From positions 119,931-183,930 of IMG/VR virus record IMGVR_UViG_3300033183_000299: 64,000 nucleotides of DNA; one strand, 5' to 3'. The DNA comes from a virus. A model generated the notes under the pieces. The model did no database searches and had not been told where the DNA came from. It was given only the letters and a program-made list of their open reading frames with translations. A program made the position numbers and the translations under genes. Below are positions 14,117 to 21,920 of the stretch, one piece after another (within the stretch, counting starts at the first letter, position 1; each line of letters opens with the position of its first letter).

Positions 14117-14500
14117 TTATTTGTTTATCTCCATCATAATCTTCTCGGCTATATCTGAGACCTGAGCAGCTGGGATTCCGAGTGTGTTAGTTAAATAACC
14201 TGTAAGATCGAATCCTTCATCTTGTAGATTTTTAGCGATCTCCTTTGCTGCGAATCCGGCCCGTGAAATGGACGATATCCCAGCGTCATCTCTTAAAATT
14301 TTGGCAATTTCCATTTTCATTTGCATGTCTGGAGTGGAAAAATCTGGTGTTTCTCGTCTATCGGATGGGTGAAGATTCGGAGAGGTGTAGTCCCTTGGGT
14401 TTATATCATATTTACTTCTAAAGCGACGGTCGCCTTCGTTTATTACAGCTTCAAGCTCTTCTTTGATAATTCTTTTTAGGGCTTCTTTTGTGAGCTTCAT
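14117..14500 (-). CDS. Protein with MKLTK...IIKEEL N-terminal peptide, candidate internal head protein
   Basis: A 127-residue protein. Its first 19 residues (MKLTKEALKRIIKEELEAV) are nearly identical to those of the otherwise different protein at 15107, after which both become hydrophilic and unrelated. A shared amphipathic leader on unrelated small proteins resembles the capsid-targeting sequences of T4 internal proteins, which the prohead protease removes after I-x-E or L-x-E. IKE and INE occur here. Unlike the early genes around it, it has a candidate late-promoter motif 33 nt upstream, in line with a virion role. The function is inferred. Confidence 0.62.
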   Translation of the reverse strand: MKLTKEALKRIIKEELEAVINEGDRRFRSKYDINPRDYTSPNLHPSDRRETPDFSTPDMQMKMEIAKILRDDAGISSISRAGFAAKEIAKNLQDEGFDLTGYLTNTLGIPAAQVSDIAEKIMMEINK

Positions 14501-14525
14501 TTTGATGTCTCCGCTAAATGAATGA

Positions 14526-15044
14526 TTATGCTTTAAATAGTTGCATAAATTGTTCTTCGCTTACACCATCTGGGAGAAACTTAGCGATCGACTCTCCGTT
14601 TCGTAATGCTTCTCGGAACTGCGTGGCGGATAGTTCATCCTTCATTTCAAACATCGGAACTTCGATTGTGTTGAAGCGAGTTGTCTTAAAGTATTTCATG
14701 AAACGCTCTTGATAGACGGCATCCTTTGAAGAGCACCCAAGACCCATCGGCTCATTCACTCTTGTCTCGGCATAGTCATAGCAATCGCTCAAAGGATTGG
14801 TGTAAGGGCCTTTCTTGCCTTCTCTAAGGGTTGCCCTGCGGTATGTTAGTTTTGGGTGCTCAAGCAAGCCGTAGAGGTCAAGGATCGCCTCCGTTGTCTC
14901 GAGACAGAATTCGTCTCGCTCTTTTGATCCAATGTAAAGACGAACTTCTTTAACGTCGGGATTGTCGAGATAAAACTTAATGTAGTCATAGTGACCTTTG
15001 TGAGGTGGCTTAAAGCCGCCTGGGATTAAAACTGTGTATTGCAT
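14526..15044 (-). CDS. Nucleotidylyl (NMN adenylyl / cytidylyl) transferase
   Basis: A 172-residue enzyme of the HxGH nucleotidyltransferase superfamily. PGGFKPPHKGHYDYI (about residues 8-22) carries the HKGH motif, and LSATQFREAL near 143 is the ISxTxxR-like second motif. These residues transfer a nucleoside monophosphate to a phosphate acceptor, as in NMN adenylyltransferase (NAD salvage) or CTP-dependent cytidylyltransferases. The substrate cannot be fixed from sequence, but NadM/NadR-type NAD synthesis is a common phage role. It is driven by its own early promoter, with a GGAGGAC site before the ATG at 15044. Confidence 0.8.
   Translation of the reverse strand: MQYTVLIPGGFKPPHKGHYDYIKFYLDNPDVKEVRLYIGSKERDEFCLETTEAILDLYGLLEHPKLTYRRATLREGKKGPYTNPLSDCYDYAETRVNEPMGLGCSSKDAVYQERFMKYFKTTRFNTIEVPMFEMKDELSATQFREALRNGESIAKFLPDGVSEEQFMQLFKA
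14534..14541 (-). promoter_or_regulatory. Candidate late-promoter motif ACTATTTA
   Basis: It lies within the last codons of the nucleotidyltransferase gene (Gln-Leu-Phe frame), 33 nt before the MKLTK-type gene at 14500. Confidence 0.42.
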
Positions 15045-15063
15045 ATGTCCTCCGTGTTTTAGT

Positions 15064-15092
15064 AATGTAACACGTTTGGATCATCTTGTCAA
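15064..15092 (-). promoter_or_regulatory. Sigma70-type early promoter for the NMN adenylyltransferase-like gene
   Basis: TTGACA, 17 bp ending AACGTGT, then TACATT on the minus strand, 19 nt before the start at 15044. Confidence 0.8.
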
Positions 15093-15106
15093 GTAAAAAG
15101 TTTAAA

Positions 15107-15364
15107 TTAATAATCACCTAAGGCATCAGCCAGGGCTTCTGCTTGGTTATAATCTCTGACTTCTTGTTCGCGAGTCTTCGGTGTTCCATCGGGTTTAGTT
15201 CTAGATGCAAGTTCTCTAATTTTAGGATGTGGATGATCGAGTAGTCGCTTTCTCTTTTCTAATGCCGCTTGTATGTCTGGGCTGATATAAGTTTTAGAGC
15301 CTTCTAAGACAGCTTCAAGCTCTTCTTTAATGATTCTTTTCAAAGATTGTTTTGTAAGTTTCAT
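15107..15364 (-). CDS. Second protein with MKLTK...IIKEEL leader, candidate internal head protein
   Basis: An 85-residue protein whose leader MKLTKQSLKRIIKEELEAV differs at only two positions from that of the 127-residue protein at 14117. The rest (HPHPKIRELASRTKPDGTPK and a C-terminal acidic helix) is unrelated to it. I recognise no enzyme motif. An AGGAG site precedes the ATG, and the motif ACTAGTTA lies 22 nt upstream. A leader peptide kept while the body differs suggests targeting or processing rather than a shared catalytic role. Confidence 0.6.
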   Translation of the reverse strand: MKLTKQSLKRIIKEELEAVLEGSKTYISPDIQAALEKRKRLLDHPHPKIRELASRTKPDGTPKTREQEVRDYNQAEALADALGDY

Positions 15365-15386
15365 GATTTAATCTCCTGTGTATTCT

Positions 15387-15394
15387 TAACTAGT
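15387..15394 (-). promoter_or_regulatory. Candidate late-promoter motif ACTAGTTA (variant)
   Basis: It overlaps the stop codon of the RuvC-like gene and lies 22 nt before the 85-residue gene. One base differs from the consensus. Confidence 0.35.
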
Positions 15395-15905
15395 CTCGAA
15401 CATCAAAATGAGACATCGCAACAACAATAGCATCAGCTTCGTCATCGAGTCCTGGTTTTGGATTTCCATGATTGGTATATTCCATAATGAAGCCGTCAAT
15501 GTTTTCATTTACCCATTCCAATACGACAACCTTTGCCTTTGTTCCTCTTGGGACTTTAATGCCGCATCTGGATCGTGCTGTGGTGGCTCCAACGAGCGTT
15601 GGTGGTTTACCTAGGTGTTGATAGGCTAAGAGGCTTACCATGCCGTTAAACCGCTGTAGAGAGCTCATAGTCTTTGCTGTGGTCTTACCTCCGGAGAACA
15701 TTGAGAATGGCTCTTCAATTCTAACCTCGGAGATCTGATACTTGGCGAACAGAGGTTCGAGAACCTTTTGCTCTAGAGCCTCTGCTCTTTCTTCTAAAGG
15801 TGTCTTTGGTTTGGTCTTGAAGAAGTCTGAGTCAACATACTTTCCATCTTCGTCAATAATAGCCCAACCAATCCTTGAGGTTGAGACGTCAAGTCCCATA
15901 ATCAT
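15390..15905 (-). CDS. RuvC-like Holliday-junction resolvase
   Basis: A 171-residue resolvase of the RuvC/RNase H fold. Acidic catalytic residues are visible in GLDVSTSRIGWAI (first Asp, about residue 5), RIEEPFSMFSGG (Glu, about 64) and GLDDEADAIVVAMSHFD near the C-terminus. Such enzymes resolve branched replication or recombination intermediates before packaging. I chose the ATG at 15905 because GGAG stands 5 nt before it; a longer frame to 15944 would need a TTG start without a ribosome site. A sigma70-type promoter about 110 nt upstream drives it. Confidence 0.85.
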   Translation of the reverse strand: MIMGLDVSTSRIGWAIIDEDGKYVDSDFFKTKPKTPLEERAEALEQKVLEPLFAKYQISEVRIEEPFSMFSGGKTTAKTMSSLQRFNGMVSLLAYQHLGKPPTLVGATTARSRCGIKVPRGTKAKVVVLEWVNENIDGFIMEYTNHGNPKPGLDDEADAIVVAMSHFDVRD

Positions 15906-15960
15906 TTTAGCTCCAAATGCTTTGTTTCTAAACTTTTTAGTCAAAAAGTAATAGTTTTTG

Positions 15961-15989
15961 TTGACATATTTAAAATAATATGTTATAAT
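15961..15989 (+). promoter_or_regulatory. Plus-strand consensus sigma70 promoter facing the tail genes
   Basis: TTGACA, exactly 17 bp, then TATAAT on the plus strand, a full consensus match with an upstream TG before the -10. It is the only such plus-strand element I found, and no gene lies downstream on this strand. A transcript would run antisense to the structural gene at 16050-17312. Confidence 0.6.
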
Positions 15990-16015
15990 ACATTAATAAT
16001 AAGAAGTATAATAAT

Positions 16016-16044
16016 AGTATAACATATAGAAGGGAGTATGTCAA
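16016..16044 (-). promoter_or_regulatory. Sigma70-type early promoter for the RuvC-like gene
   Basis: TTGACA, 17 bp ending ATATGT, then TATACT on the minus strand. The first bases after the -35 and the TATGTTATA block are shared with the opposing plus-strand promoter. Confidence 0.75.
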
Positions 16045-16049
16045 GTAAA

Positions 16050-17312
16050 TTATAAATCTATTTTCATTTTAAATGTAAACTCATCATTAATAGTTTTCTT
16101 AACTGGTTTCGCCATTGATGTTATAGCGATCAAATTACCATCTTCATCATAGATGTTTACTTTAGATATATATGTTGTCTTCTCAAATGAAGCAGATGCG
16201 TAAGATGCAGAAACTACATTTGCTATATTTGTTGAGCCTTCTACAAATCTATAACCAGAACCTGTTACATTAACCTTATCTTCTTCTAAGTTTCTATAGG
16301 TTGGATTGTTTGAATGATTAAGGTGTCCCTTTTTAGCATGGGCAAACATAGTCATTGTGTTAACATAGTTTGTCCCCTCGAAGTTAAGATCAAACGAGGC
16401 AGACGCTAGAGAGTTTGACGACCCAGTTGTATCATTTAAGGTTGTAGCAAAGTTGGTCCATCTTAAACTGTCTTGACCAAACGGAGGAAAGAATATTAAT
16501 TCCTCTGTTGGATTTAAAGCTGCCGAACTAGTAAGCATGACTATGCCTTCATCATACATCACAAGCCCAACTACAGATCCAGAGGTTGAACCATATGTGC
16601 CTATCAACTCTCCATTGTGATTAACATCCGCACAGGTAGCAGCTTTAGAACCAGTGAGATAATATGAAAGCTCAACCGAGCCTTTTTTGATGGATGATCC
16701 ATAATACATGCTAGGGATATTTATCAAATTTACAGTTGACTCTAGCAAGTTTCTTTGAAGAATAGATGAAGAAAATTCAAAGTGATTAGAAAGTGTTGTA
16801 TACTTCTTCGCAACGTTTTGTAGAGCCGATGCTGTTAAATTTATTGGGTTGTCAAAATTAACTACTTGAGAGTAGGTTCTTTGTCTGGATGCATCCCAAT
16901 AGTCAACCGTAGTTGATGAAACTGCGTAAGTCAAGTTCCTGGTTATTGGAGACTCAAAAGAGTACTCACTCTCCAATTCTTGAAATGGGGGATAGACGCG
17001 CATCTTATCTGTTGCTGCATACTTCCTCTTATAGAAGTGAGCACCTGGTCCTGCATCTACTGTCTTGACTAATGGTTGAAAAACTTTTGATTTAAAAACT
17101 GGCTTCTCGGAACTAGTTTCAACAAATGGAGTTGCTGCATTTGAACCAGTCAAGTTTCTGTTTATGTCGTAGACTGGTAAACCACCGGAGCCACTTATTC
17201 TAGACTCCGAGTTGATATAGACTTGCCCCTGATAGATTAAGACATTGTATTTCGGATAAGTCTTTAGTCTGTTGATAAAGAGGTCGTCTGGTTCGAATTT
17301 AAATCTATGCAT
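16050..17312 (-). CDS. Tail or baseplate-associated structural protein (paralogue A)
   Basis: A 420-residue, Ser/Thr/Asn-rich, beta-structured protein. Its C-terminal 90 residues match those of the next gene upstream: HSNNPTYRN, TTYISKVNIYDEDGNLIAI and KPVKKTINDEFTFKMKIDL against HSANPTYLS-like, VSYITSIGLYSADNQLLAV and EPIRKDSNIELTFRARLDY. The two are therefore tandem paralogues. No enzyme motif is visible. Its position at the end of the baseplate and tail-tip gene run suggests a virion component. The ATG has an AGGA site just after the preceding stop. Confidence 0.7.
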   Translation of the reverse strand: MHRFKFEPDDLFINRLKTYPKYNVLIYQGQVYINSESRISGSGGLPVYDINRNLTGSNAATPFVETSSEKPVFKSKVFQPLVKTVDAGPGAHFYKRKYAATDKMRVYPPFQELESEYSFESPITRNLTYAVSSTTVDYWDASRQRTYSQVVNFDNPINLTASALQNVAKKYTTLSNHFEFSSSILQRNLLESTVNLINIPSMYYGSSIKKGSVELSYYLTGSKAATCADVNHNGELIGTYGSTSGSVVGLVMYDEGIVMLTSSAALNPTEELIFFPPFGQDSLRWTNFATTLNDTTGSSNSLASASFDLNFEGTNYVNTMTMFAHAKKGHLNHSNNPTYRNLEEDKVNVTGSGYRFVEGSTNIANVVSASYASASFEKTTYISKVNIYDEDGNLIAITSMAKPVKKTINDEFTFKMKIDL

Positions 17313-17318
17313 AGCATC

Positions 17319-18452
17319 CTAGTAGTCCAAACGTGCTCTAAATGTTAATTCAATATTTGAATCTTTACGGATTGGCTCAGAAAATTTACCAACAGCTAAC
17401 AACTGATTATCTGCCGAGTATAATCCGATCGACGTGATATAAGAAACTGGTGTGTCGGTTCCTTGATTCTTAACTCTAATTTGAGATCCACTAAGGTATG
17501 TTGGGTTTGCACTGTAATTAAATTCGTTATGTTTCGCACGACAGAAATAAACAGTTGAATTCAGCTCGATTGTGTTGTTGAACTGGACATTGTACATTCT
17601 AGTTCTAAATCCATTTGCTGAGCCTGAGATTTCTTCATTTACAACAGATCCTGTAAATGAGTTAGATCCTGCATCCCAAATTGCGTTACCGTTGAGCAAG
17701 AAGCCACCATCGGCATCGCCCATAAATACAGATGAAGTTAAGACTGCTACACCTGCTTGATAGTAAATCAATCCAGCTTTCCAGTAGGTGTTTCCATCTG
17801 AAAGTGTTGCTGTGTGAGTGCTGGATGTATCAAGGATACCAGTTCCTGCGGAAGCTGTGGCGTAAAGTATTCCATATTCTCCAGCTGGAGAGTTGACTTT
17901 AAATGAGTTTTCTGCTCCAAAATCTAAGATCTTAATTCTTTCACTGAAGACACTACCGTCTGTAGCGTAGGAAGCATTGGTCCCCACTTCTAATTCAAAT
18001 GACCCCTTTTTGATTTCATCTTTCGTAAGTAAGCGAGAAAATGAGACAAATGCTGCTTCATTGATCTTATCTGCTGTTGTGGAGAGGTTTCCATCTTCAT
18101 CAAACTTTTGAATATTACCATCTTGATCATAGCCCATTAAAACTTGAGCCATTTGATTATAGATGTTGTTCTTCTTTGCTGCTTGCACATCTGCAGATAC
18201 AATATCTGGGTATAATGCGGAGTCTTCACTAGCTCCAAAAGTTAGATCAAAAATATGGTTAGCTGAGGAGCTCAAATACGGATAGTCATAGACTGACTGA
18301 AACATTCCGTGAGTAAAGTCCTGAACATTTGAGGGTTCACCGGCATCAACATATGTTCCACTAACAATCGTACCAGTGATGGGGATCGCTTCGTGTAATA
18401 AAGTTTTAGTTGAAATTCTGTCGTCTGCTGCTAATGGTTTGAAGATAGTCAT
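17319..18452 (-). CDS. Tail or baseplate-associated structural protein (paralogue B)
   Basis: A 377-residue paralogue of the downstream 420-residue protein. It shares the C-terminal fold (HNEFNYSANPTYLSGS, then SIGLYSADNQLLAVGKFSEP) and the overall order of segments, including a GLIYYQAGVAVLTSS stretch that matches GLVMYDEGIVMLTSS in the other. The N-terminal halves differ. It has an AAGGAA ribosome site and follows the 311-residue structural gene by 10 nt. The function is structural by composition and neighbourhood. Confidence 0.7.
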   Translation of the reverse strand: MTIFKPLAADDRISTKTLLHEAIPITGTIVSGTYVDAGEPSNVQDFTHGMFQSVYDYPYLSSSANHIFDLTFGASEDSALYPDIVSADVQAAKKNNIYNQMAQVLMGYDQDGNIQKFDEDGNLSTTADKINEAAFVSFSRLLTKDEIKKGSFELEVGTNASYATDGSVFSERIKILDFGAENSFKVNSPAGEYGILYATASAGTGILDTSSTHTATLSDGNTYWKAGLIYYQAGVAVLTSSVFMGDADGGFLLNGNAIWDAGSNSFTGSVVNEEISGSANGFRTRMYNVQFNNTIELNSTVYFCRAKHNEFNYSANPTYLSGSQIRVKNQGTDTPVSYITSIGLYSADNQLLAVGKFSEPIRKDSNIELTFRARLDY

Positions 18453-18462
18453 TTTTTATTCC

Positions 18463-19398
18463 TTATACTTTTGCGAATCTTACTGGGATATCTAAAGAGT
18501 AGCCAGTTGTCATTCCCGTAACTCTTACGATTGAGTCAATATAGCTTACTTCCTGAGGGTCTCCACCGATATCAGTAAAAGTTGTGGAGTCAGTTGATCC
18601 AATTCTATTAAACAAAAAGTCTGATACTCGTAAGTCTTGCGAAGATCTGATTTTAAATTCTAAAGTAGATGCAATTGGTCCGTCGATAGGAGTTGATGAG
18701 TCATTTGGATTTTCTTGGCTTGGAGTTCGAACAAACGCATCACCTGGCTGCTTTGTAAAGATATAGGTAGCAATGTAGTCATCATCTCTTGAAGCAAAGC
18801 CTGGGAAACTCTTTCCGTCTTTAGAGACAATTTGACCAAGACGATCATCAATCTCTACCATGAATTGTGTTTCAATTAAAGATTCGTCAATCTCAGTAAC
18901 ATCTGTTGAGTCAATACCTGCGTCGACACGAATGTATCCACCAAGAGTATCAGTATCTCTACCATACAAAAATCCGTCTCTAACTCCATTAGAGTCATAT
19001 CCAATTGCTGTGGTGGTTCCAAGTTCTCTATCGTCGAACGTTCTCTTATCAACACACACAACGTAATTGTTGTCTGTGGTTTGACGAGCTTGTGGAGGAA
19101 CGGTGTTTAGCCTCAATACTGGTAAGTAAAGGAGGTTTTGATTCGCTAGAGAAAGCAGCTTAGATTTCATCATGGAACCATTGTTTGTGAATGCTTCTAA
19201 AATTGGTGTTTGAAGAATTGATAGATCCTGCAAAGCGGTCGTTTGATTTAAATCAAATAAGCCGTAGTTAATCTCATCGTCTCCAAGAGCGAATTTTACA
19301 ATTGAAAAGCTATTGTTGCCTTGGGCCAATCTTCGTCGCCCTTCATCGGTTAAGACGACATCTAAAATGATATCGCCACTATTATTTTGAAAAGCCAT
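18463..19398 (-). CDS. Structural protein of the baseplate/tail module
   Basis: A 311-residue protein beginning MAFQNNSGDIILDVVLTDEG followed by RRRLAQGNNSFSIVKFALGDDEINY. The pattern resembles the opening of other phage tail-module proteins, including the 317-residue protein at 24858 (YLYSIGKFKPHSYEFVDDDI), where a short K-F segment precedes an acidic D-D turn. The remainder is acidic and beta-rich with no catalytic motif. An AGGAG site and a GCTATTTA motif lie upstream. It is probably a virion component; the location is not determinable. Confidence 0.68.
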   Translation of the reverse strand: MAFQNNSGDIILDVVLTDEGRRRLAQGNNSFSIVKFALGDDEINYGLFDLNQTTALQDLSILQTPILEAFTNNGSMMKSKLLSLANQNLLYLPVLRLNTVPPQARQTTDNNYVVCVDKRTFDDRELGTTTAIGYDSNGVRDGFLYGRDTDTLGGYIRVDAGIDSTDVTEIDESLIETQFMVEIDDRLGQIVSKDGKSFPGFASRDDDYIATYIFTKQPGDAFVRTPSQENPNDSSTPIDGPIASTLEFKIRSSQDLRVSDFLFNRIGSTDSTTFTDIGGDPQEVSYIDSIVRVTGMTTGYSLDIPVRFAKV

Positions 19399-19421
19399 GT
19401 GTTCTTTCTCCTATTCTCCAA

Positions 19422-19429
19422 TAAATAGC
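19422..19429 (-). promoter_or_regulatory. Candidate late-promoter motif GCTATTTA
   Basis: It lies 23 nt before the 311-residue structural gene, in the 55-nt gap after the 749-residue gene. It differs from the consensus only at the first base. Confidence 0.42.
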
Positions 19430-19453
19430 TTATTTTAAAGTTTATTTCTTTTT

Positions 19454-21703
19454 CTACTCAAAACTATCGTCTTTTGATAGCTTGAAACGGATGTTCAAGT
19501 CTACCTTCTTCCCTGTGTGTTTCGAGGTCACTCTTATTTTAAACAGTCTCTCTGATTCTAAAGAGAGAAGACTGCCTTCATCAAGGGTGAAACTATTTTT
19601 GTCTTCTTCGCTAAATATGAGCCTGTTGAAATTAGGAGTGATTTTCATTATCCTCTTCATCATTTTTTGATAATTATAGTTCTTATCTTTGGGGTACCTA
19701 TATTGCTTAACGTTTATTTTATACTCATCCGAGTCTCTCAAGAGTTCAACTTCATAGGGAATAGTCAAGTTTGATGGCGTACCGTGATAGGTTAAGGCTC
19801 GAAAAGCATAATAGTACTTTTCATTCACCATAATGTTGTCTGAAAAGAAACCATTCATATTATCTAATTCTGAGATTGGGAAACTTGTATTGTTGCCTAG
19901 GAAAACGAGAGAGGATTTATCATCAACTGTTGTCAAAAAAGCATCTTCAAAATCAACCTCCGAAGCTGGCGGTTGTCGGGTCCTATAAACTTCATAAATA
20001 CCTGTGAAGTAATCTGGGCTCACCTTGTTACCTTTTGATATAGACAGTAGGTCGACAAGTCTCCTATCCCTTTCAGTTAGAGGCAAAAGGTCTCTCATGA
20101 CTTCTTCATTGCCCATTGAAGATACGCTTTCTACAGTAAAGAAGTTTGGACTAAATGTAAAATTTATAGACGGCTCTGTTTTTGAGTTATAAAAATTAAC
20201 TTGAGGAGGTAACGTTGGAGAGTCTACAAAAGCAACCTCATCGTAGTCCACTTCGTACTCTAAAACTTGAAAAGATGGCGAGATGTCAACGTCAACATAG
20301 GCTCTATATTCCTCATCTATAATTGAAGAGTATTCCGATGGAGAAAACGATGGGCTTTCACCTTCTGGAGATTGAAGTGTTATATCGTCAATATTGTAGA
20401 AGAGGTTTGAATAGCTATACGAACTACCCAGTATTCCAAGTAAAACCTTTGTCTTGTAGATATATCTTCGTCCATACTTTAGTTGAGTATCGATGAAGTC
20501 CTTGTCGTTTGTATAGTATGTTTGGATTGGTCCAGTTGCATCATTGTCTAGGTACTTCTCTATCTTATATCCCAAAAAGAATGTTTTCGATGAACTAGAG
20601 TTAAGTATGTTTCTTAGGTCTCTAGATTCCGAGTTTATAAATTGTCTCATCTCGGATAGAAATCTAACAGCAGATACTTGGTTAGCAAAACGCATTGAAT
20701 CGTGAGAGTGGCGAATTTGATCCTCAGGCAAAAGAAAGACTTCGTCCGACATTTCTGTCATATTAATTATTCTTGTAGAGGTCATCATTTGTATTAAATC
20801 ATAAAGCCTGACTGTTTGGGACTCTCCCATTATTCTAAAGCTAAGCTGTTGAAAGGTCAAATTTTGCTTAATTGATTGAAACAAGTTCTTGGTCTTTCCG
20901 TGCTTGTCTAAAATATCTTTAAATTGCGAGTACCTCACATTTGATCCCAACAAGGGCAATGTCTTCTTATAATGAAATGGGAAAGCCGTTGGGCCCATTA
21001 GCGGTTGGGTCCCTAAAACAACTGTCGATACGGCGAGAGGGTGATCTGCTCGCTGAGTTGTTTGAAGGTCAAAAATGTTTCTCTGCTTTGTAGATATTTC
21101 ATTAACAATTCCATCATATGAGGATACTCTATTCGGAAATTGATTCATGGCGGTCATAAGTGTTGACTTGTTCGTAATCATGAAACCAGATGCGTCATCA
21201 AATGTAGTCTTGATGTCTGCTAGTTTCCGAACTGCTTCTGACTTTTCTTTATAAGGATAAGATACAAGATTCCAATTAAGAAGGGAATTGGAGTTATATC
21301 TTTTCGTAGAATCCTCATATGATGCGTTGTGATAGTTCTTGTGAAAAGAGTTTTCGATGTCTGGTGTGTAGAAGTCGAATTGATGATCAACAAAAGATGA
21401 TCCATTCGATACAATAGAATTAACATACTCTTCCCATTGAAGATAGTCTCTGAAGGTTCGAGGCTCTCCGGTGAAATAAATTCTAGCCTTCTTTGTTGGA
21501 ATAAGAGTTTGAGTATTCGTCTCTAGTGTCTCAATGTGATGCTTCTTTATTCGTGTCTTAAAATTTACAAATTGAGTTGGCATGCTAGTTGTGGAGGGTC
21601 TCTCCTGCTCCGGAGAGAAGTATGATCCTATCTCGGCTCTAAGCTTGTCTGGGGCATCTTCTAGAGATGTGACTACATTCTGCGTGTCTACTATAATAGG
21701 CAT
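19454..21703 (-). CDS. Large structural protein of the baseplate/tail module
   Basis: A 749-residue protein, rich in Phe, Tyr, Asn and Ser, without recognisable enzymatic motifs. I set the start at the ATG at 21703, which overlaps the previous stop as TGATG, rather than at the TTG codon before it. The composition, the size and its place between other large virion genes suggest a baseplate or tail-tip component. I do not recognise the family. The C-terminus is a charged, beta-rich domain (SLESERLFKIRVTSKHTG). Confidence 0.65.
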   Translation of the reverse strand: MPIIVDTQNVVTSLEDAPDKLRAEIGSYFSPEQERPSTTSMPTQFVNFKTRIKKHHIETLETNTQTLIPTKKARIYFTGEPRTFRDYLQWEEYVNSIVSNGSSFVDHQFDFYTPDIENSFHKNYHNASYEDSTKRYNSNSLLNWNLVSYPYKEKSEAVRKLADIKTTFDDASGFMITNKSTLMTAMNQFPNRVSSYDGIVNEISTKQRNIFDLQTTQRADHPLAVSTVVLGTQPLMGPTAFPFHYKKTLPLLGSNVRYSQFKDILDKHGKTKNLFQSIKQNLTFQQLSFRIMGESQTVRLYDLIQMMTSTRIINMTEMSDEVFLLPEDQIRHSHDSMRFANQVSAVRFLSEMRQFINSESRDLRNILNSSSSKTFFLGYKIEKYLDNDATGPIQTYYTNDKDFIDTQLKYGRRYIYKTKVLLGILGSSYSYSNLFYNIDDITLQSPEGESPSFSPSEYSSIIDEEYRAYVDVDISPSFQVLEYEVDYDEVAFVDSPTLPPQVNFYNSKTEPSINFTFSPNFFTVESVSSMGNEEVMRDLLPLTERDRRLVDLLSISKGNKVSPDYFTGIYEVYRTRQPPASEVDFEDAFLTTVDDKSSLVFLGNNTSFPISELDNMNGFFSDNIMVNEKYYYAFRALTYHGTPSNLTIPYEVELLRDSDEYKINVKQYRYPKDKNYNYQKMMKRIMKITPNFNRLIFSEEDKNSFTLDEGSLLSLESERLFKIRVTSKHTGKKVDLNIRFKLSKDDSFE

Positions 21704-21918
21704 CAATATCCACCTTGTCTTCTTGGTCTCATGGTTTTAGGAGCCTTCCTAACTGGAGGTTGTGGCTCTCCTTCTTCAACTTTTTCCAAGAGAGATAGTA
21801 TCCCGGATTTGTTTGGGTCTTGTTTCACTATGATTGAAGTTTGAAATTTTCTAGTTGAAGCTGAAACATCGAGTTGCTCATCAAAGCCCTCGGTTTCAAA
21901 AAAGTCTTGCGCTGCCAT
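21703..21918 (-). CDS. Small basic/acidic protein coupled to a large structural gene
   Basis: A 71-residue protein with an acidic N-terminal half (AAQDFFETEGFDEQLDVSAS) and a Pro/Arg-rich basic C-terminus (PPVRKAPKTMRPRRQGGY). It has no domain I recognise. It starts after CGAGG at 21918, and its stop overlaps the next gene (TGATG), so it is translated together with the 749-residue protein. It may be an assembly chaperone or linker for that protein, by position only. Confidence 0.6.
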   Translation of the reverse strand: MAAQDFFETEGFDEQLDVSASTRKFQTSIIVKQDPNKSGILSLLEKVEEGEPQPPVRKAPKTMRPRRQGGY

Positions 21919-21920
21919 AT

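Noticed and set aside
15906-15944. N-terminal extension of the RuvC-like protein from a TTG codon
   Set aside because: No ribosome site before the TTG, while the ATG at 15905 has GGAG at 5 nt and starts directly at the catalytic strand.
15949-15955. ACTATTA-like sequence before the RuvC-like gene
   Set aside because: It lacks the final TTTA part of the late motif, and a better sigma70 promoter explains this gene.
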